Positions 34,564 to 42,844 of a DNA stretch of 64,000 bases are shown in pieces. Every line of letters begins with the position of its first letter. The stretch's first letter is position 1. Position numbers and translations under genes: made by a program. Source of the DNA: Burkholderiales bacterium (GTDB taxonomy: Bacteria; Pseudomonadota; Gammaproteobacteria; Burkholderiales; SG8-41); assembly GCA_019634975.1 (NCBI GenBank), contig JAHCAI010000001.1, positions 62,001 to 126,000 of the forward strand, given 5' to 3'. The notes below the pieces were generated by a model, which saw only the letters and a program-made list of their open reading frames with translations, searched no databases and had not been told where the DNA came from.

Positions 34564-36057
34564 ATGAGTTTCAGCTTCGATAACAGCTACGCCCGCGACC
34601 TCGAGGGCCTCTATGTGCCGTGGAAGGCCGCCGAGGTCCCCGCGCCGAAGCTGATCCGCCTCAACCATGCCCTGGCCGAAGAACTGGGGCTGGAAGCAAA
34701 AGCACTGGACTCTTCCGAAGGCGCGCAGATTTTCTCAGGCAACAAACTCCCGGAAGGTGCCGTCACCATCGCCCAGGCCTATGCCGGCCACCAGTTCGGC
34801 GGCTTTTCGCCGCAGCTTGGTGACGGCCGCGCCCTGTTGCTGGGCGAGGTGATCGACAAACAGGGTAAGCGCCGCGACATCGCCTTCAAGGGTTCGGGCC
34901 GCACGCCCTTCTCGCGCGGCGGCGATGGCAAGGCTGCTCTGGGCCCGGTGCTGCGCGAATACCTGATCGGCGAGGCTATGTTTGCGCTGGGCATTCCGAC
35001 CACGCGCGCGCTGGCAGCGGTGACCACCGGCGAATTCGTGCGCCGCGAGCGCAATCTGCCGGGCGCGGTGCTGACACGGGTGGCGGCGAGCCATATCCGG
35101 GTCGGCACTTTCCAGTTCGCCGCGGCGCGCGGCGACGAGGCGCTGCTGGCAAAACTCGCGAACTACGTGATCGACCGCCATTACCCGGAGATCAAAGGCG
35201 CCGACAAGCCGTATTTCGGATTGCTGCGCGCGCTGTGCGAACGCCAGGCGGCGCTGATCGCGCGCTGGATGAATGTCGGTTTCATCCATGGCGTGATGAA
35301 CACCGACAACATGACGCTGTCCGGGGAGACCATCGATTATGGCCCCTGCGCCTTCATGGACCGCTACGATCCGAAGACCGTGTTCAGCTCCATCGATGAA
35401 TACGGACGTTATGCCTATGTCAACCAGCCGCCGATTGCGAACTGGAATCTCGCGCGCTTCGCCGAGGCGCTGCTGCCGCTGCTGATTGCGGAGTCCGGCG
35501 GCGAGCAGGACAAAGCCGTCGAACAGGCCATGGAAATCCTCGGCGATTTCCAGTCGGTTTACGAACAGCACTGGCTCACCGGCATGCGCGGCAAGCTGGG
35601 GCTGACGCGAGAGGAGGAGGGCGATCTCGAACTGGCGCAGGAATTCCTCGCCGGCATGGAAGGGCAGGGGGTCGACTTCACGCTGGCCTTCCGCCGGCTG
35701 GCCGATGCTGCCGAAGCGGCGGATGCCTCGCGCGAAGGCTGGCTGCGGCAGCTGTATGCCGATGACAAAAAACTCGATGCCTGGCTGCCGCGCTGGCGTG
35801 CGCGCATCAATGCCGAAGGCCTCGATCCGGCGCAACGCGCGCAGGCGATGCGTAGCGTGAATCCGCTCTACATCCCGCGCAACCACAAGGTCGAGGAGGC
35901 GCTCGATGCCGCGGTCGAGCTGGGCAACTACGAACCTTTCGAACGCTTGCTCGCCGTACTGCAGCAGCCCTTCAGTGACAAACCGGAACGGGCGGCCTAT
36001 GCCGAGCCGGCGACTGCGGAAGCTTCAGCCGGTTACCGCACCTTCTGCGGCACATAA
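34564..36057 (+). CDS. selO: protein adenylyltransferase SelO
   Basis: A 497-residue pseudokinase-fold AMP transferase (YdiU/UPF0061). The N-terminal part is complete, with QAYAGHQFGGFSPQLGDGRA and KGSGRTPFSRGGDGKAALGPVLREYLIGEAM. The Mg-site region is GVMNTDNMTLSGETIDYGPCAFMD. The product ends YRTFCGT, the usual bacterial C-terminus with cysteine, and the stop is TAA, so there is no selenocysteine here although eukaryotic SelO has one. It AMPylates redox proteins. Confidence 0.95.
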   Translation: MSFSFDNSYARDLEGLYVPWKAAEVPAPKLIRLNHALAEELGLEAKALDSSEGAQIFSGNKLPEGAVTIAQAYAGHQFGGFSPQLGDGRALLLGEVIDKQGKRRDIAFKGSGRTPFSRGGDGKAALGPVLREYLIGEAMFALGIPTTRALAAVTTGEFVRRERNLPGAVLTRVAASHIRVGTFQFAAARGDEALLAKLANYVIDRHYPEIKGADKPYFGLLRALCERQAALIARWMNVGFIHGVMNTDNMTLSGETIDYGPCAFMDRYDPKTVFSSIDEYGRYAYVNQPPIANWNLARFAEALLPLLIAESGGEQDKAVEQAMEILGDFQSVYEQHWLTGMRGKLGLTREEEGDLELAQEFLAGMEGQGVDFTLAFRRLADAAEAADASREGWLRQLYADDKKLDAWLPRWRARINAEGLDPAQRAQAMRSVNPLYIPRNHKVEEALDAAVELGNYEPFERLLAVLQQPFSDKPERAAYAEPATAEASAGYRTFCGT

Positions 36058-36058
36058 T

Positions 36059-36092
36059 CATAAGTATCTGATTGTATTGATTTTTTTGTAGA
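36059..36092 (+). repeat. AT-rich stop-proximal element, copy C
   Basis: It begins one base after the TAA of selO. It reads CATAAGTATCTG then ATTGTATTGATTTTTTTGTA, one of the more diverged members. It lies between selO and the convergent plcP gene. Confidence 0.65.
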
Positions 36093-36098
36093 TCCGCC

Positions 36099-36899
36099 TC
36101 AGGCGGCATCCGCGGTATGCAGCGGCACCACCTTGCCCTGCTCATCGTTGGCGGCGCGCACTTCCGGCTCCCAGCGCACCAGCTCCATGCGGCCGTCGAG
36201 GTGTTCGACCACCGCGGTGCAGCTGTCGACCCAGTCGCCGCAGTTGATGTAGGTGATGTCGCCGATCTTGCGCAGCACGGGCGTGTGGATGTGGCCGCAG
36301 ATCACGCCGTCGAGCCCGCGCTGGGCGGCGGTGTGCGCCACCGCGCTTTCGAAATCGCTGATGAAACTGACCGCCCGCAGCACGTTGCGCTTGGCGTAGT
36401 CCGCCAGCGACCAGTGGCCGCTGACACCAAGCTTGCGCCGCAGCCAGGACAGCAGCCGGTTGACGTGGATCAGCACCGTGTACGACAGGTCGCCGAGCAA
36501 CGAGACCCAGCGGTGCAGCCGCGTGACCTGGTCGTATTCATCGCCGTGCAGCACCAGGTATTTCCTGCCGTCGGCGGCGACATGGACGTGTTCGCGCAGC
36601 AGGTGCACGTCGCCGAAATTGGAGCCGGTGTGCTCGCGCAGCAGTTCGTCGTGGTTGCCCGGAATCAGGCAAACCGTGGTGTGGTGGCGCGCCATTTTCA
36701 GGATTTTCTGCACCACGGTGTTGTGCGTGGCCGGCCAGTGCACCGCGCGGCTCATCGCCCAGAAGTCGATGATATCGCCGACCAGGAACAGGTGATCACA
36801 TTCGTGGGACTTGAGGAAGGCGAGCAGGTGCTCGGCCTGGCAGGCGCGGGTGCCGAGATGGATGTCGGACAGGAACAGCGTGCGGACGCGGCGGGTCAT
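36099..36899 (-). CDS. plcP: PlcP-type metallophosphoesterase, membrane lipid remodelling
   Basis: A 266-residue metallophosphoesterase of the LpxH-related group. All metal motifs are present: LSDIHLGT, LVGDIIDFW, IPGNHDE, LHGDEYD and CGHIHTP. The C-terminal INCGDWVDSCTAVVEHLDG matches PlcP of Sinorhizobium as I recall it. PlcP hydrolyses phosphatidylcholine and related phospholipids to diacylglycerol during phosphate starvation. It overlaps btaB by ATGA and follows btaA, which would consume that diacylglycerol. A role as a lipid A pyrophosphatase is less likely in this context. Confidence 0.85.
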   Translation of the reverse strand: MTRRVRTLFLSDIHLGTRACQAEHLLAFLKSHECDHLFLVGDIIDFWAMSRAVHWPATHNTVVQKILKMARHHTTVCLIPGNHDELLREHTGSNFGDVHLLREHVHVAADGRKYLVLHGDEYDQVTRLHRWVSLLGDLSYTVLIHVNRLLSWLRRKLGVSGHWSLADYAKRNVLRAVSFISDFESAVAHTAAQRGLDGVICGHIHTPVLRKIGDITYINCGDWVDSCTAVVEHLDGRMELVRWEPEVRAANDEQGKVVPLHTADAA

Positions 36900-37630
36900 C
36901 GGCCTGAATCCCCGGCAAGGGGCTTGCGTCCGACATGGATGTAATAGGGCACCCGCAGTCCGGGCAGGTAGGGCAGCGCTGCGGTGGATTCGTGCAATAC
37001 CCGCGTTTCGGTGAGCTGCTGCAGCGTGTCGACATGGGCGCGGTCGAGATGCACGCCGTCATGTGCGAACCAGCGCCGCCAGAATGCGCAGGCGCAGCGG
37101 TCGGCAACGCAGTCGCCGCGCGGCAGGCCGAAATCGACGATGCCGAGCAGGCCCCCGGGTTTGAGCATCGCCAGCGCATTGTCGAGGGCTGCGCGCCACG
37201 CCGGCATCATCGTCAGTGCGTAGGACAGGTAGACGCAGTCGGCGGGCTGCTGCGGCCGGTAGGTCACGGCGTCGGCCTCGATCACGCGTACCCGCGGCTG
37301 CAGTGCCCAGCGCCTGCGCGCTTCGCCGAGCAGCGACGGGCAGAGGTCGACCAGTTCGACGTGATGGAAGTCGAGCAGGCGCTCGCCGAAGTATTCGGCA
37401 TTGCGGCCGGTGCCGGCACCGAGTTCGATGACCACTGCGCCTTCCGGCGGGTCCAGCAGTTGCACCAGCTCGCGCCGGCCGTGAAGCAGCTTTTCGCGGA
37501 AGCGGTCGTAATGCCGGGCCTGCGGGCGGTAGAAGCGCTCGAGGCGCTCGGCGTGGCTGGCGCCGCGACCTGCGCCGCGTGCCATCTGCCAGAGGGTGCG
37601 CAGTTCCGCGGTGAGCGGTGTCTTCACCAT
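36896..37630 (-). CDS. btaB: betaine lipid N-methyltransferase BtaB-like
   Basis: A 244-residue class I SAM-dependent methyltransferase. The SAM motif VVIELGAGTGRNAEYFGERL lies at about residues 71-90 and the acidic loop VELVDLCPSL follows. It lies directly after btaA and should methylate diacylglyceryl-homoserine three times to give the betaine lipid DGTS. The start is uncertain: ATG at 37630 is used, and an ATG overlapping the end of btaA at 37651 is possible. Confidence 0.85.
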   Translation of the reverse strand: MVKTPLTAELRTLWQMARGAGRGASHAERLERFYRPQARHYDRFREKLLHGRRELVQLLDPPEGAVVIELGAGTGRNAEYFGERLLDFHHVELVDLCPSLLGEARRRWALQPRVRVIEADAVTYRPQQPADCVYLSYALTMMPAWRAALDNALAMLKPGGLLGIVDFGLPRGDCVADRCACAFWRRWFAHDGVHLDRAHVDTLQQLTETRVLHESTAALPYLPGLRVPYYIHVGRKPLAGDSGR

Positions 37631-37637
37631 GGCGGGC

Positions 37638-38858
37638 TCAGGCGCGGACATCGGCGATATGGAAGCCGGCATAGGTGTGCACCCGGTCATCGCGGCTCAG
37701 CCGGGCAGCCAACTCCGGATGGAAATCCAGCAGTTCGCGCAGGCGGCGGCCGCGGCCCGCACCGGGGACGGTCAGGCTGTCGAGATAGGCCGGCTGCGCA
37801 TGGGCGCTGCGGAAGATCACGCGAGCGCCGGGCGCCGCGCAGTCGAGCAGGGCGGACCACTCCTCGCGCAGCGCTTCGGGTTTGAAGGAGCCCAGCCAGT
37901 CCATGTGGTCGAGCAGCACGAACTTCGACGCCGGTGGCCTTTTGCCGCGCAGCAGTTCGGTGGCCGTGCAGGTATGGTGGGTGATGCGGTCGGCGAGACC
38001 GTTCTTCAGCGCCAGGAAATTGCCGCGCTTGAGGTACTCGGGGCAGCAGTCGCGGTTGTAGCTGCCGCGCACATAGACCCGCCAGAAATAGTTGGTCCAC
38101 AGCGGCAGGCGCCGGAACACGTACTCGACGGCCTCGCGCACGAATCCCGGGACGCCGCCCGCGTGCTGGCGGCGCACTTCCTCATGCTGGGGCGCCGGCA
38201 CGCCGAGCATGCTCATCGTGATCTGCCGCGACAACGCCCAGTTGACGCCCCGGTTCCACATCCTCGGCGCGACGCGGGCATCGTAGATGCTGCACTGTTC
38301 ATCGAGCGACCGGGCTTCGACCAGTTCATCGACCGCGTCCCTCAGCTTCGGCTGCAGGTCGAGGTAATGGCGGAACAGCAGCGCGACGCGCCCGGACAGG
38401 CTGTGGAAATAGAAGGTATTGCGCGGATTGCGCCGGCTGAACCAGTCTCCGGCGCCGTCCCAGAACTGCTGCGCGAAGGGCGACAGGTCACGCCGCAGCA
38501 CATCGCGGTAGAGCTCCCGGAAATGCGGGTGCCGGCCTTCGCCAAAGAGCATGAAAAAATCGGTATGGGAGAGCCGCCGGATGCCGGCCAGCTTCAGTTC
38601 CAGCAGCGCGGTCTGCCGCGGATTGGCGTCGACGGCATGGATTTGCCGCGGGCCGGCCAGGGCGTAGTCGAGCACGTTGCAGCCGGCGCTGGTAATCACC
38701 AGCATCGTGTCTTCCGCGGTGATGTCCAGCGCCCGGCGGTCCACCGCGGGATCCTCCCAGCAGGTGTTGTAGATCAGCGAGCGCGAGTACAGCGCATCGA
38801 ACACCCGTTCATTGAGGCGCGTGTTCATGCGGTTTGCGAGCGTGCCGATCGAGGTCAT
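37638..38858 (-). CDS. btaA: S-adenosylmethionine:diacylglycerol 3-amino-3-carboxypropyltransferase BtaA
   Basis: A 406-residue DUF3419/BtaA protein, the normal length. Characteristic stretches are YNTCWEDPAVDRRAL near residue 30, LVITSAGCNVLDYALAGP near 53 and IHAVDANPRQTALLELK. It transfers the aminocarboxypropyl group of SAM to diacylglycerol, the first step of betaine lipid synthesis. It is the first gene of btaA-btaB-plcP. Only degenerate Pho-box-like half sites are visible upstream. Confidence 0.92.
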   Translation of the reverse strand: MTSIGTLANRMNTRLNERVFDALYSRSLIYNTCWEDPAVDRRALDITAEDTMLVITSAGCNVLDYALAGPRQIHAVDANPRQTALLELKLAGIRRLSHTDFFMLFGEGRHPHFRELYRDVLRRDLSPFAQQFWDGAGDWFSRRNPRNTFYFHSLSGRVALLFRHYLDLQPKLRDAVDELVEARSLDEQCSIYDARVAPRMWNRGVNWALSRQITMSMLGVPAPQHEEVRRQHAGGVPGFVREAVEYVFRRLPLWTNYFWRVYVRGSYNRDCCPEYLKRGNFLALKNGLADRITHHTCTATELLRGKRPPASKFVLLDHMDWLGSFKPEALREEWSALLDCAAPGARVIFRSAHAQPAYLDSLTVPGAGRGRRLRELLDFHPELAARLSRDDRVHTYAGFHIADVRA

Positions 38859-38964
38859 TGATTGTTTTCCGGATTCGACACGCGCAGACTAAGCGCTGAT
38901 TGTTGCCGCGATGTGACCTGCGGATTGCGGAATGGCGTCAGGGCGCCTCGTTTACAATGCGCGC

Positions 38965-40356
38965 ATGGCGATTCCCCTGCTCACCGAACTGCCGTACCGC
39001 GAGGACAGCGCCGCGCTGTTCGAGGCGGTCGCCGACCGGCCGTGGGCGGTGTTCCTCGACAGCGGCCTGCATCATCCGGGGCAGGCGCGTTACGACATCA
39101 TCGCCGCCGACCCCTGCGCGCGGCTGGTGACCCGCGGCGCGCTGACCGAGGTCCATGCCGAGGCCAGCGAGCTGTCGCGCGCCGATCCCTTCGAACTGCT
39201 GCGCGGGCGCCTGGGTTTCGAGCCGGGCTCGGCCGGCGACCTGCCCTTTGCCGGCGGCGCCATCGGTTATTTCGGTTACGACCTCGCGCGGCGCATCGAG
39301 CGCCTGCCGCAGCGCGCGCGGGCGAGCGAGCGCATTCCCGACATGGCGGTCGGCATTTACGACTGGGCGGTGGTGGTCGATCATTCCGAGCGCCGCGCCT
39401 GGCTCGCCGGGCAGGGGCGCGATCCCGACACCGACCGAAAATGGGATGCGCTGGTACGGCTGTTCAGCGCACCGCCTGTCGAACGGCAGCGCACACCGTT
39501 CCGCGTGACCTCGGCGGTGACTTCGAATTTCACGCCGCTGGGCTACGGCCATGCCTTCGAGCGCGTGCTCGGCTACATCCGCGCCGGCGACTGCTACCAG
39601 GTCAATCTCGCGCAGCGTTTCATCGCCCAGGCAAGCGGTGATCCCTGGCTCGCCTACCAGCGGCTGCGGCTGATCAATCCGGCGCCGTACTCGGCCTATT
39701 TCAGCACGCCCTATGCACAGATCCTGTCGGCCTCGCCGGAGCGTTTCCTGCGCGTGCGCGACGGCGCAGTGGAGACCAAGCCGATCAAGGGCACGCGTCC
39801 GCGCGCCGGCCATGCGCGGCTCGATGCCGAGCGCATCGCCGAACTGGTCGCCAGCGAAAAGGATCGCGCCGAAAACCTGATGATCGTCGACCTGCTGCGC
39901 AACGACCTGTCGAAGAACTGCGCGACCGGCACGGTGAAGGTGCCGAAGCTGTTCGATGTCGAAAGCTTCGCCACCGTGCACCACCTGGTCAGCACGGTGA
40001 CCGGCAGTCTGAGACCCGGACGCGATGCGATCGACCTGTTGCGCGGCGCCTTCCCCGGCGGCTCGATCACCGGTGCGCCGAAACTGCGCGCGATGCAGAT
40101 CATCGAGGAACTGGAGCCGCACCGCCGCGGCGTCTATTGCGGCGCCATCGGCTACATCGGCCACGACGGCGGCATGGACACCAACATCGCAATCCGCACG
40201 CTGGTGCATTCGCAGGGCACGGTGCGGCTGTGGGCCGGGGGCGGCATCGTCGCCGACTCGCAGCGCGAGGCCGAGTACCAGGAAACCTTCGACAAGGCTG
40301 CCGCCCTGCTGAGCCTGCTGCAGCAGAGCGCGGAGAGCGCCAGCGGCGGCGCCTGA
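38965..40356 (+). CDS. pabB: aminodeoxychorismate synthase component I
   Basis: A 463-residue chorismate-binding enzyme of folate synthesis. The conserved C-terminal core is complete: SASPERFLRV, KPIKGTRPR, ENLMIVDLLRNDL, FPGGSITGAPKLRAM and GGGIVADS. The replacement of the tryptophan-binding motif and the gene length fit PabB rather than TrpE. A TACAAT -10-like box at 38952-38957 is close to the ATG at 38965, so the message may have a very short leader. It is divergent from btaA. Confidence 0.9.
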   Translation: MAIPLLTELPYREDSAALFEAVADRPWAVFLDSGLHHPGQARYDIIAADPCARLVTRGALTEVHAEASELSRADPFELLRGRLGFEPGSAGDLPFAGGAIGYFGYDLARRIERLPQRARASERIPDMAVGIYDWAVVVDHSERRAWLAGQGRDPDTDRKWDALVRLFSAPPVERQRTPFRVTSAVTSNFTPLGYGHAFERVLGYIRAGDCYQVNLAQRFIAQASGDPWLAYQRLRLINPAPYSAYFSTPYAQILSASPERFLRVRDGAVETKPIKGTRPRAGHARLDAERIAELVASEKDRAENLMIVDLLRNDLSKNCATGTVKVPKLFDVESFATVHHLVSTVTGSLRPGRDAIDLLRGAFPGGSITGAPKLRAMQIIEELEPHRRGVYCGAIGYIGHDGGMDTNIAIRTLVHSQGTVRLWAGGGIVADSQREAEYQETFDKAAALLSLLQQSAESASGGA

Positions 40357-40357
40357 G

Positions 40358-40375
40358 GCGTCATCATTCTGTAAC
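40358..40375 (+). promoter_or_regulatory. Pho box upstream of phoX
   Basis: GCGTCATCATTCTGTAAC matches 14 of 18 positions of the classical two-half-site Pho box, with half sites 11 bases apart. It lies 47 bases before the phoX start and just after the pabB stop, so PhoB control is likely. Confidence 0.7.
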
Positions 40376-40422
40376 GGACAGGGCTTAACGTTCCGCGCTT
40401 TCAATTTCCCGGGAGCGCGCAG

Positions 40423-42354
40423 ATGAGCCACAGCTACAGCGACGGACGCAGCCTCAACGATTCGTCGAATGCCACGTTCGACCAGGTGCTGGAAGCGCGG
40501 CTGTCGCGTCGCGGGCTGCTGAAAGGCGCCGGCGCGCTGGCACTGGCCGCTGCGTTGCCGCTGTCGCTGGGCGCCTGCGCCACGACCGGGCTGCGGCGCG
40601 AGGGCCGGCTCGGTTTCAGCGGCATCGCGGTTTCCACGGCTGATGCGGTTCGTGTCCCCGAAGGGTATTCGGCGAAGGTGCTGTATGCCTGGGGCGATCC
40701 CGTCGGCCACCCTTCCGGCTCGCCGGCCTTCCGCCAGGACGCCGGCAACAGCGCCGCCGAACAGGCGTTGCAGGCGGGCATGCACCATGACGGCATCCAT
40801 TATTTCCCGCTGCCGTACGGCTCGGAGAATTCGGCCAATGGCCTGCTGGTGATGAACCACGAATACACCGATGACGGCCTGCTGCATGCGGACGGATTCG
40901 CCAACTGGAGCGCGGAGAAGGTGCGCAAGTCGCAGAACGCCCATGGCTGTTCGGTGATCGAGGTGCGCGCCGCTGCCGACGGACAATGGGAGGTCGTGCG
41001 GCCCTCGCGCTATGCGCGGCGCATTACCGCGGCGACGCCGATGCGAATCGCGGGACCCGCCGCGGGCAGCGCCGGCATGAGCACCGCGGCCGATCCGGCG
41101 GGCCTGGAGGTGCTGGGCACATTCAATAACTGCGCCCACGGCTACACGCCCTGGGGTACCTACCTGAGTTGCGAGGAGAACTGGGATACCTATTTCAGCA
41201 ACAGCGGCACACTGACCGCAGACCAGCGGCGCAATGGCGTGACCGCCAAGGGCCGCGGCTACCGCTGGGAGGAGTTTGATGAACGTTTCGATGCCGGCAA
41301 GCATCCGAACGAACCCAACCGCCACGGCTGGGTGGTCGAGTTCGATCCTTATGATCCGCAGTCGAAGCCGGTCAAGCGCACGGCGCTTGGCCGCTTCAGC
41401 CACGAGGGCGCGTGGCCGGCGACGGCGAAGGACGGCCGGCTGGTGATCTACATGGGCGATGACCGCGCCTTTGAATACATCTACAAGTTCGTATCCCGTG
41501 ATGCGTACAGCCGCAGTGACCGCAAGGCCAATGCCAACCTGCTCGACCACGGCACGCTGTATGTTGCGAAGTTCAACGACGACGGCAGCGGCGAGTGGCT
41601 GCCGCTGGTGCATGGCCGCGGCGCACTGACCGTGGCGAACGGTTTTGCCGATCAGGCCGATGTGCTGATCCGCACGCGTGCCGCGGCCGATGCCGCCGGC
41701 GCGACAAAAATGGATCGCCCGGAATGGATCGCGGTGCATCCGGCGACGAATGAGGTGTACTGCACGCTGACCAACAACAGTGGTCGCGGCGGCAAGGACA
41801 GGCCGGGCACTGATCGCGCCAATCCGCGGGCGAACAACGTCTTCGGCCAGATCATTCGCTGGCGCGAAACAGGCAATGATCCTGCAGGCCTGAAGTTCGA
41901 ATGGGATCTGTTCGCGATCGCCGGCGATCCGCAGCATCCGGACCCGGCGCGCCACGGTAACATCAAGGGCGACGCCTACGGCAGCCCGGACGGGTTGTGG
42001 TTCGATGACGGCGGCCTGTTGTGGATCCAGACCGACGTGTCGGCGAGTACGCAGAACCGCAACCACTACGAGCGGCTGGGCAACAACCAGATGCTCGCCG
42101 CTGATGTGCGCACCGGCGAAACCCGGCGTTTCCTGACCGGTCCGGCGGGTTGCGAGGTCACCGGCGTGGTTACCACCCCGGACGGCCGCACGATGTTCGT
42201 CAACATCCAGCATCCCGGTGAAGCGCCCAGGGGCCGCAACGACCCGAAAAATCCCAAGGCCCACAGCAGCTGGCCCGACGGCGCCGCCGGCGGCCGCCCG
42301 CGCTCGGCAACCCTCGTCATCCGCAAAATCGACGGCGGGATCATCGGCAGCTGA
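40423..42354 (+). CDS. phoX: PhoX family alkaline phosphatase
   Basis: A 643-residue PhoX (DUF839) phosphatase. A Tat signal is present, with LSRRGLLKGAGALALA at about residues 27-42 and a cysteine at LSLGAC that could be lipidated. Metal and substrate regions such as NHEY, SCEENWDTYF, GRFSHEGAW, YMGDDRAFEYIYKF and the aspartate-rich SPDGLWFDDGG are intact. PhoX releases phosphate from organic esters outside the cytoplasm. A Pho box precedes it, and the betaine-lipid operon lies 1.5 kb away. Confidence 0.93.
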   Translation: MSHSYSDGRSLNDSSNATFDQVLEARLSRRGLLKGAGALALAAALPLSLGACATTGLRREGRLGFSGIAVSTADAVRVPEGYSAKVLYAWGDPVGHPSGSPAFRQDAGNSAAEQALQAGMHHDGIHYFPLPYGSENSANGLLVMNHEYTDDGLLHADGFANWSAEKVRKSQNAHGCSVIEVRAAADGQWEVVRPSRYARRITAATPMRIAGPAAGSAGMSTAADPAGLEVLGTFNNCAHGYTPWGTYLSCEENWDTYFSNSGTLTADQRRNGVTAKGRGYRWEEFDERFDAGKHPNEPNRHGWVVEFDPYDPQSKPVKRTALGRFSHEGAWPATAKDGRLVIYMGDDRAFEYIYKFVSRDAYSRSDRKANANLLDHGTLYVAKFNDDGSGEWLPLVHGRGALTVANGFADQADVLIRTRAAADAAGATKMDRPEWIAVHPATNEVYCTLTNNSGRGGKDRPGTDRANPRANNVFGQIIRWRETGNDPAGLKFEWDLFAIAGDPQHPDPARHGNIKGDAYGSPDGLWFDDGGLLWIQTDVSASTQNRNHYERLGNNQMLAADVRTGETRRFLTGPAGCEVTGVVTTPDGRTMFVNIQHPGEAPRGRNDPKNPKAHSSWPDGAAGGRPRSATLVIRKIDGGIIGS

Positions 42355-42408
42355 TCGATCCCGGATTTATGCCATCATCGCGCTTCAACCCTTCCGTGGA
42401 GCGTGATG

Positions 42409-42780
42409 ATGGCCGTTGTGGAGCTGACGCAGCACAATTTCGAGAGCACGATCACCGGCAACAAGATGGTGATCGTTGATTTCTGGGCACCGTGGTGCGG
42501 TCCCTGCAAAAGCTTCGCGCCGGTGTTCGAGGCCGCCGCGGAAAAACACCCGGACGTGGTGTTCGCCAAGGTCAATTCCGACGACGAGCAGGCGTTGGCC
42601 AGTCATTTCGGCATCCGCTCGATCCCGACCATCATGCTGTTTCGCGAACAGATCATCGTGTTCATGCAGGCGGGTGCTTTGCCGGCCTCGGGGCTGGAGA
42701 GCGTGCTAGAGCAGGCGAAGGCGCTGGACATGGACCAGGTGCGCCGCGATATTGCCGCTCAGCAGTCGCAGCAACAGTAA
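42409..42780 (+). CDS. thioredoxin family protein
   Basis: A 123-residue thioredoxin-fold protein with an intact WCGPC active site at Cys30 and Cys33 and the cis-proline in IRSIPTIMLF near residue 77. The C-terminus is extended by about 15 residues ending QQSQQQ. The ATG at 42409 is chosen from three closely spaced starts because it best fits the GGAG site. It is cytoplasmic, with no signal peptide. Confidence 0.92.
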   Translation: MAVVELTQHNFESTITGNKMVIVDFWAPWCGPCKSFAPVFEAAAEKHPDVVFAKVNSDDEQALASHFGIRSIPTIMLFREQIIVFMQAGALPASGLESVLEQAKALDMDQVRRDIAAQQSQQQ

Positions 42781-42809
42781 AAATATAAATAAAATCAATA
42801 ACTTGTAAT
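42779..42809 (-). repeat. AT-rich element, copy D (reverse orientation)
   Basis: It overlaps the TAA of the thioredoxin gene. The minus strand reads ACAAGTTATTGATTTTATTT then ATATTTTTA, so it carries the TTGATTTTATT core, but in the opposite orientation to the other stop-proximal copies. Confidence 0.55.
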
Positions 42810-42844
42810 TCACCCCGGCAATCTGTCGGAGAGGAGAGGCGGCG

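Noticed and set aside
34564..36057. SelO as a third selenoprotein.
   Set aside because: Its penultimate region has cysteine (TFCGT) and it ends in TAA; there is no in-frame UGA, as in other bacterial SelO proteins.
38938..42264. A minus-strand open frame of about 1100 codons opposite pabB and phoX.
   Set aside because: Both plus-strand genes have intact catalytic motifs and a Pho box or promoter; the antisense frame has no recognisable domain or ribosome site.
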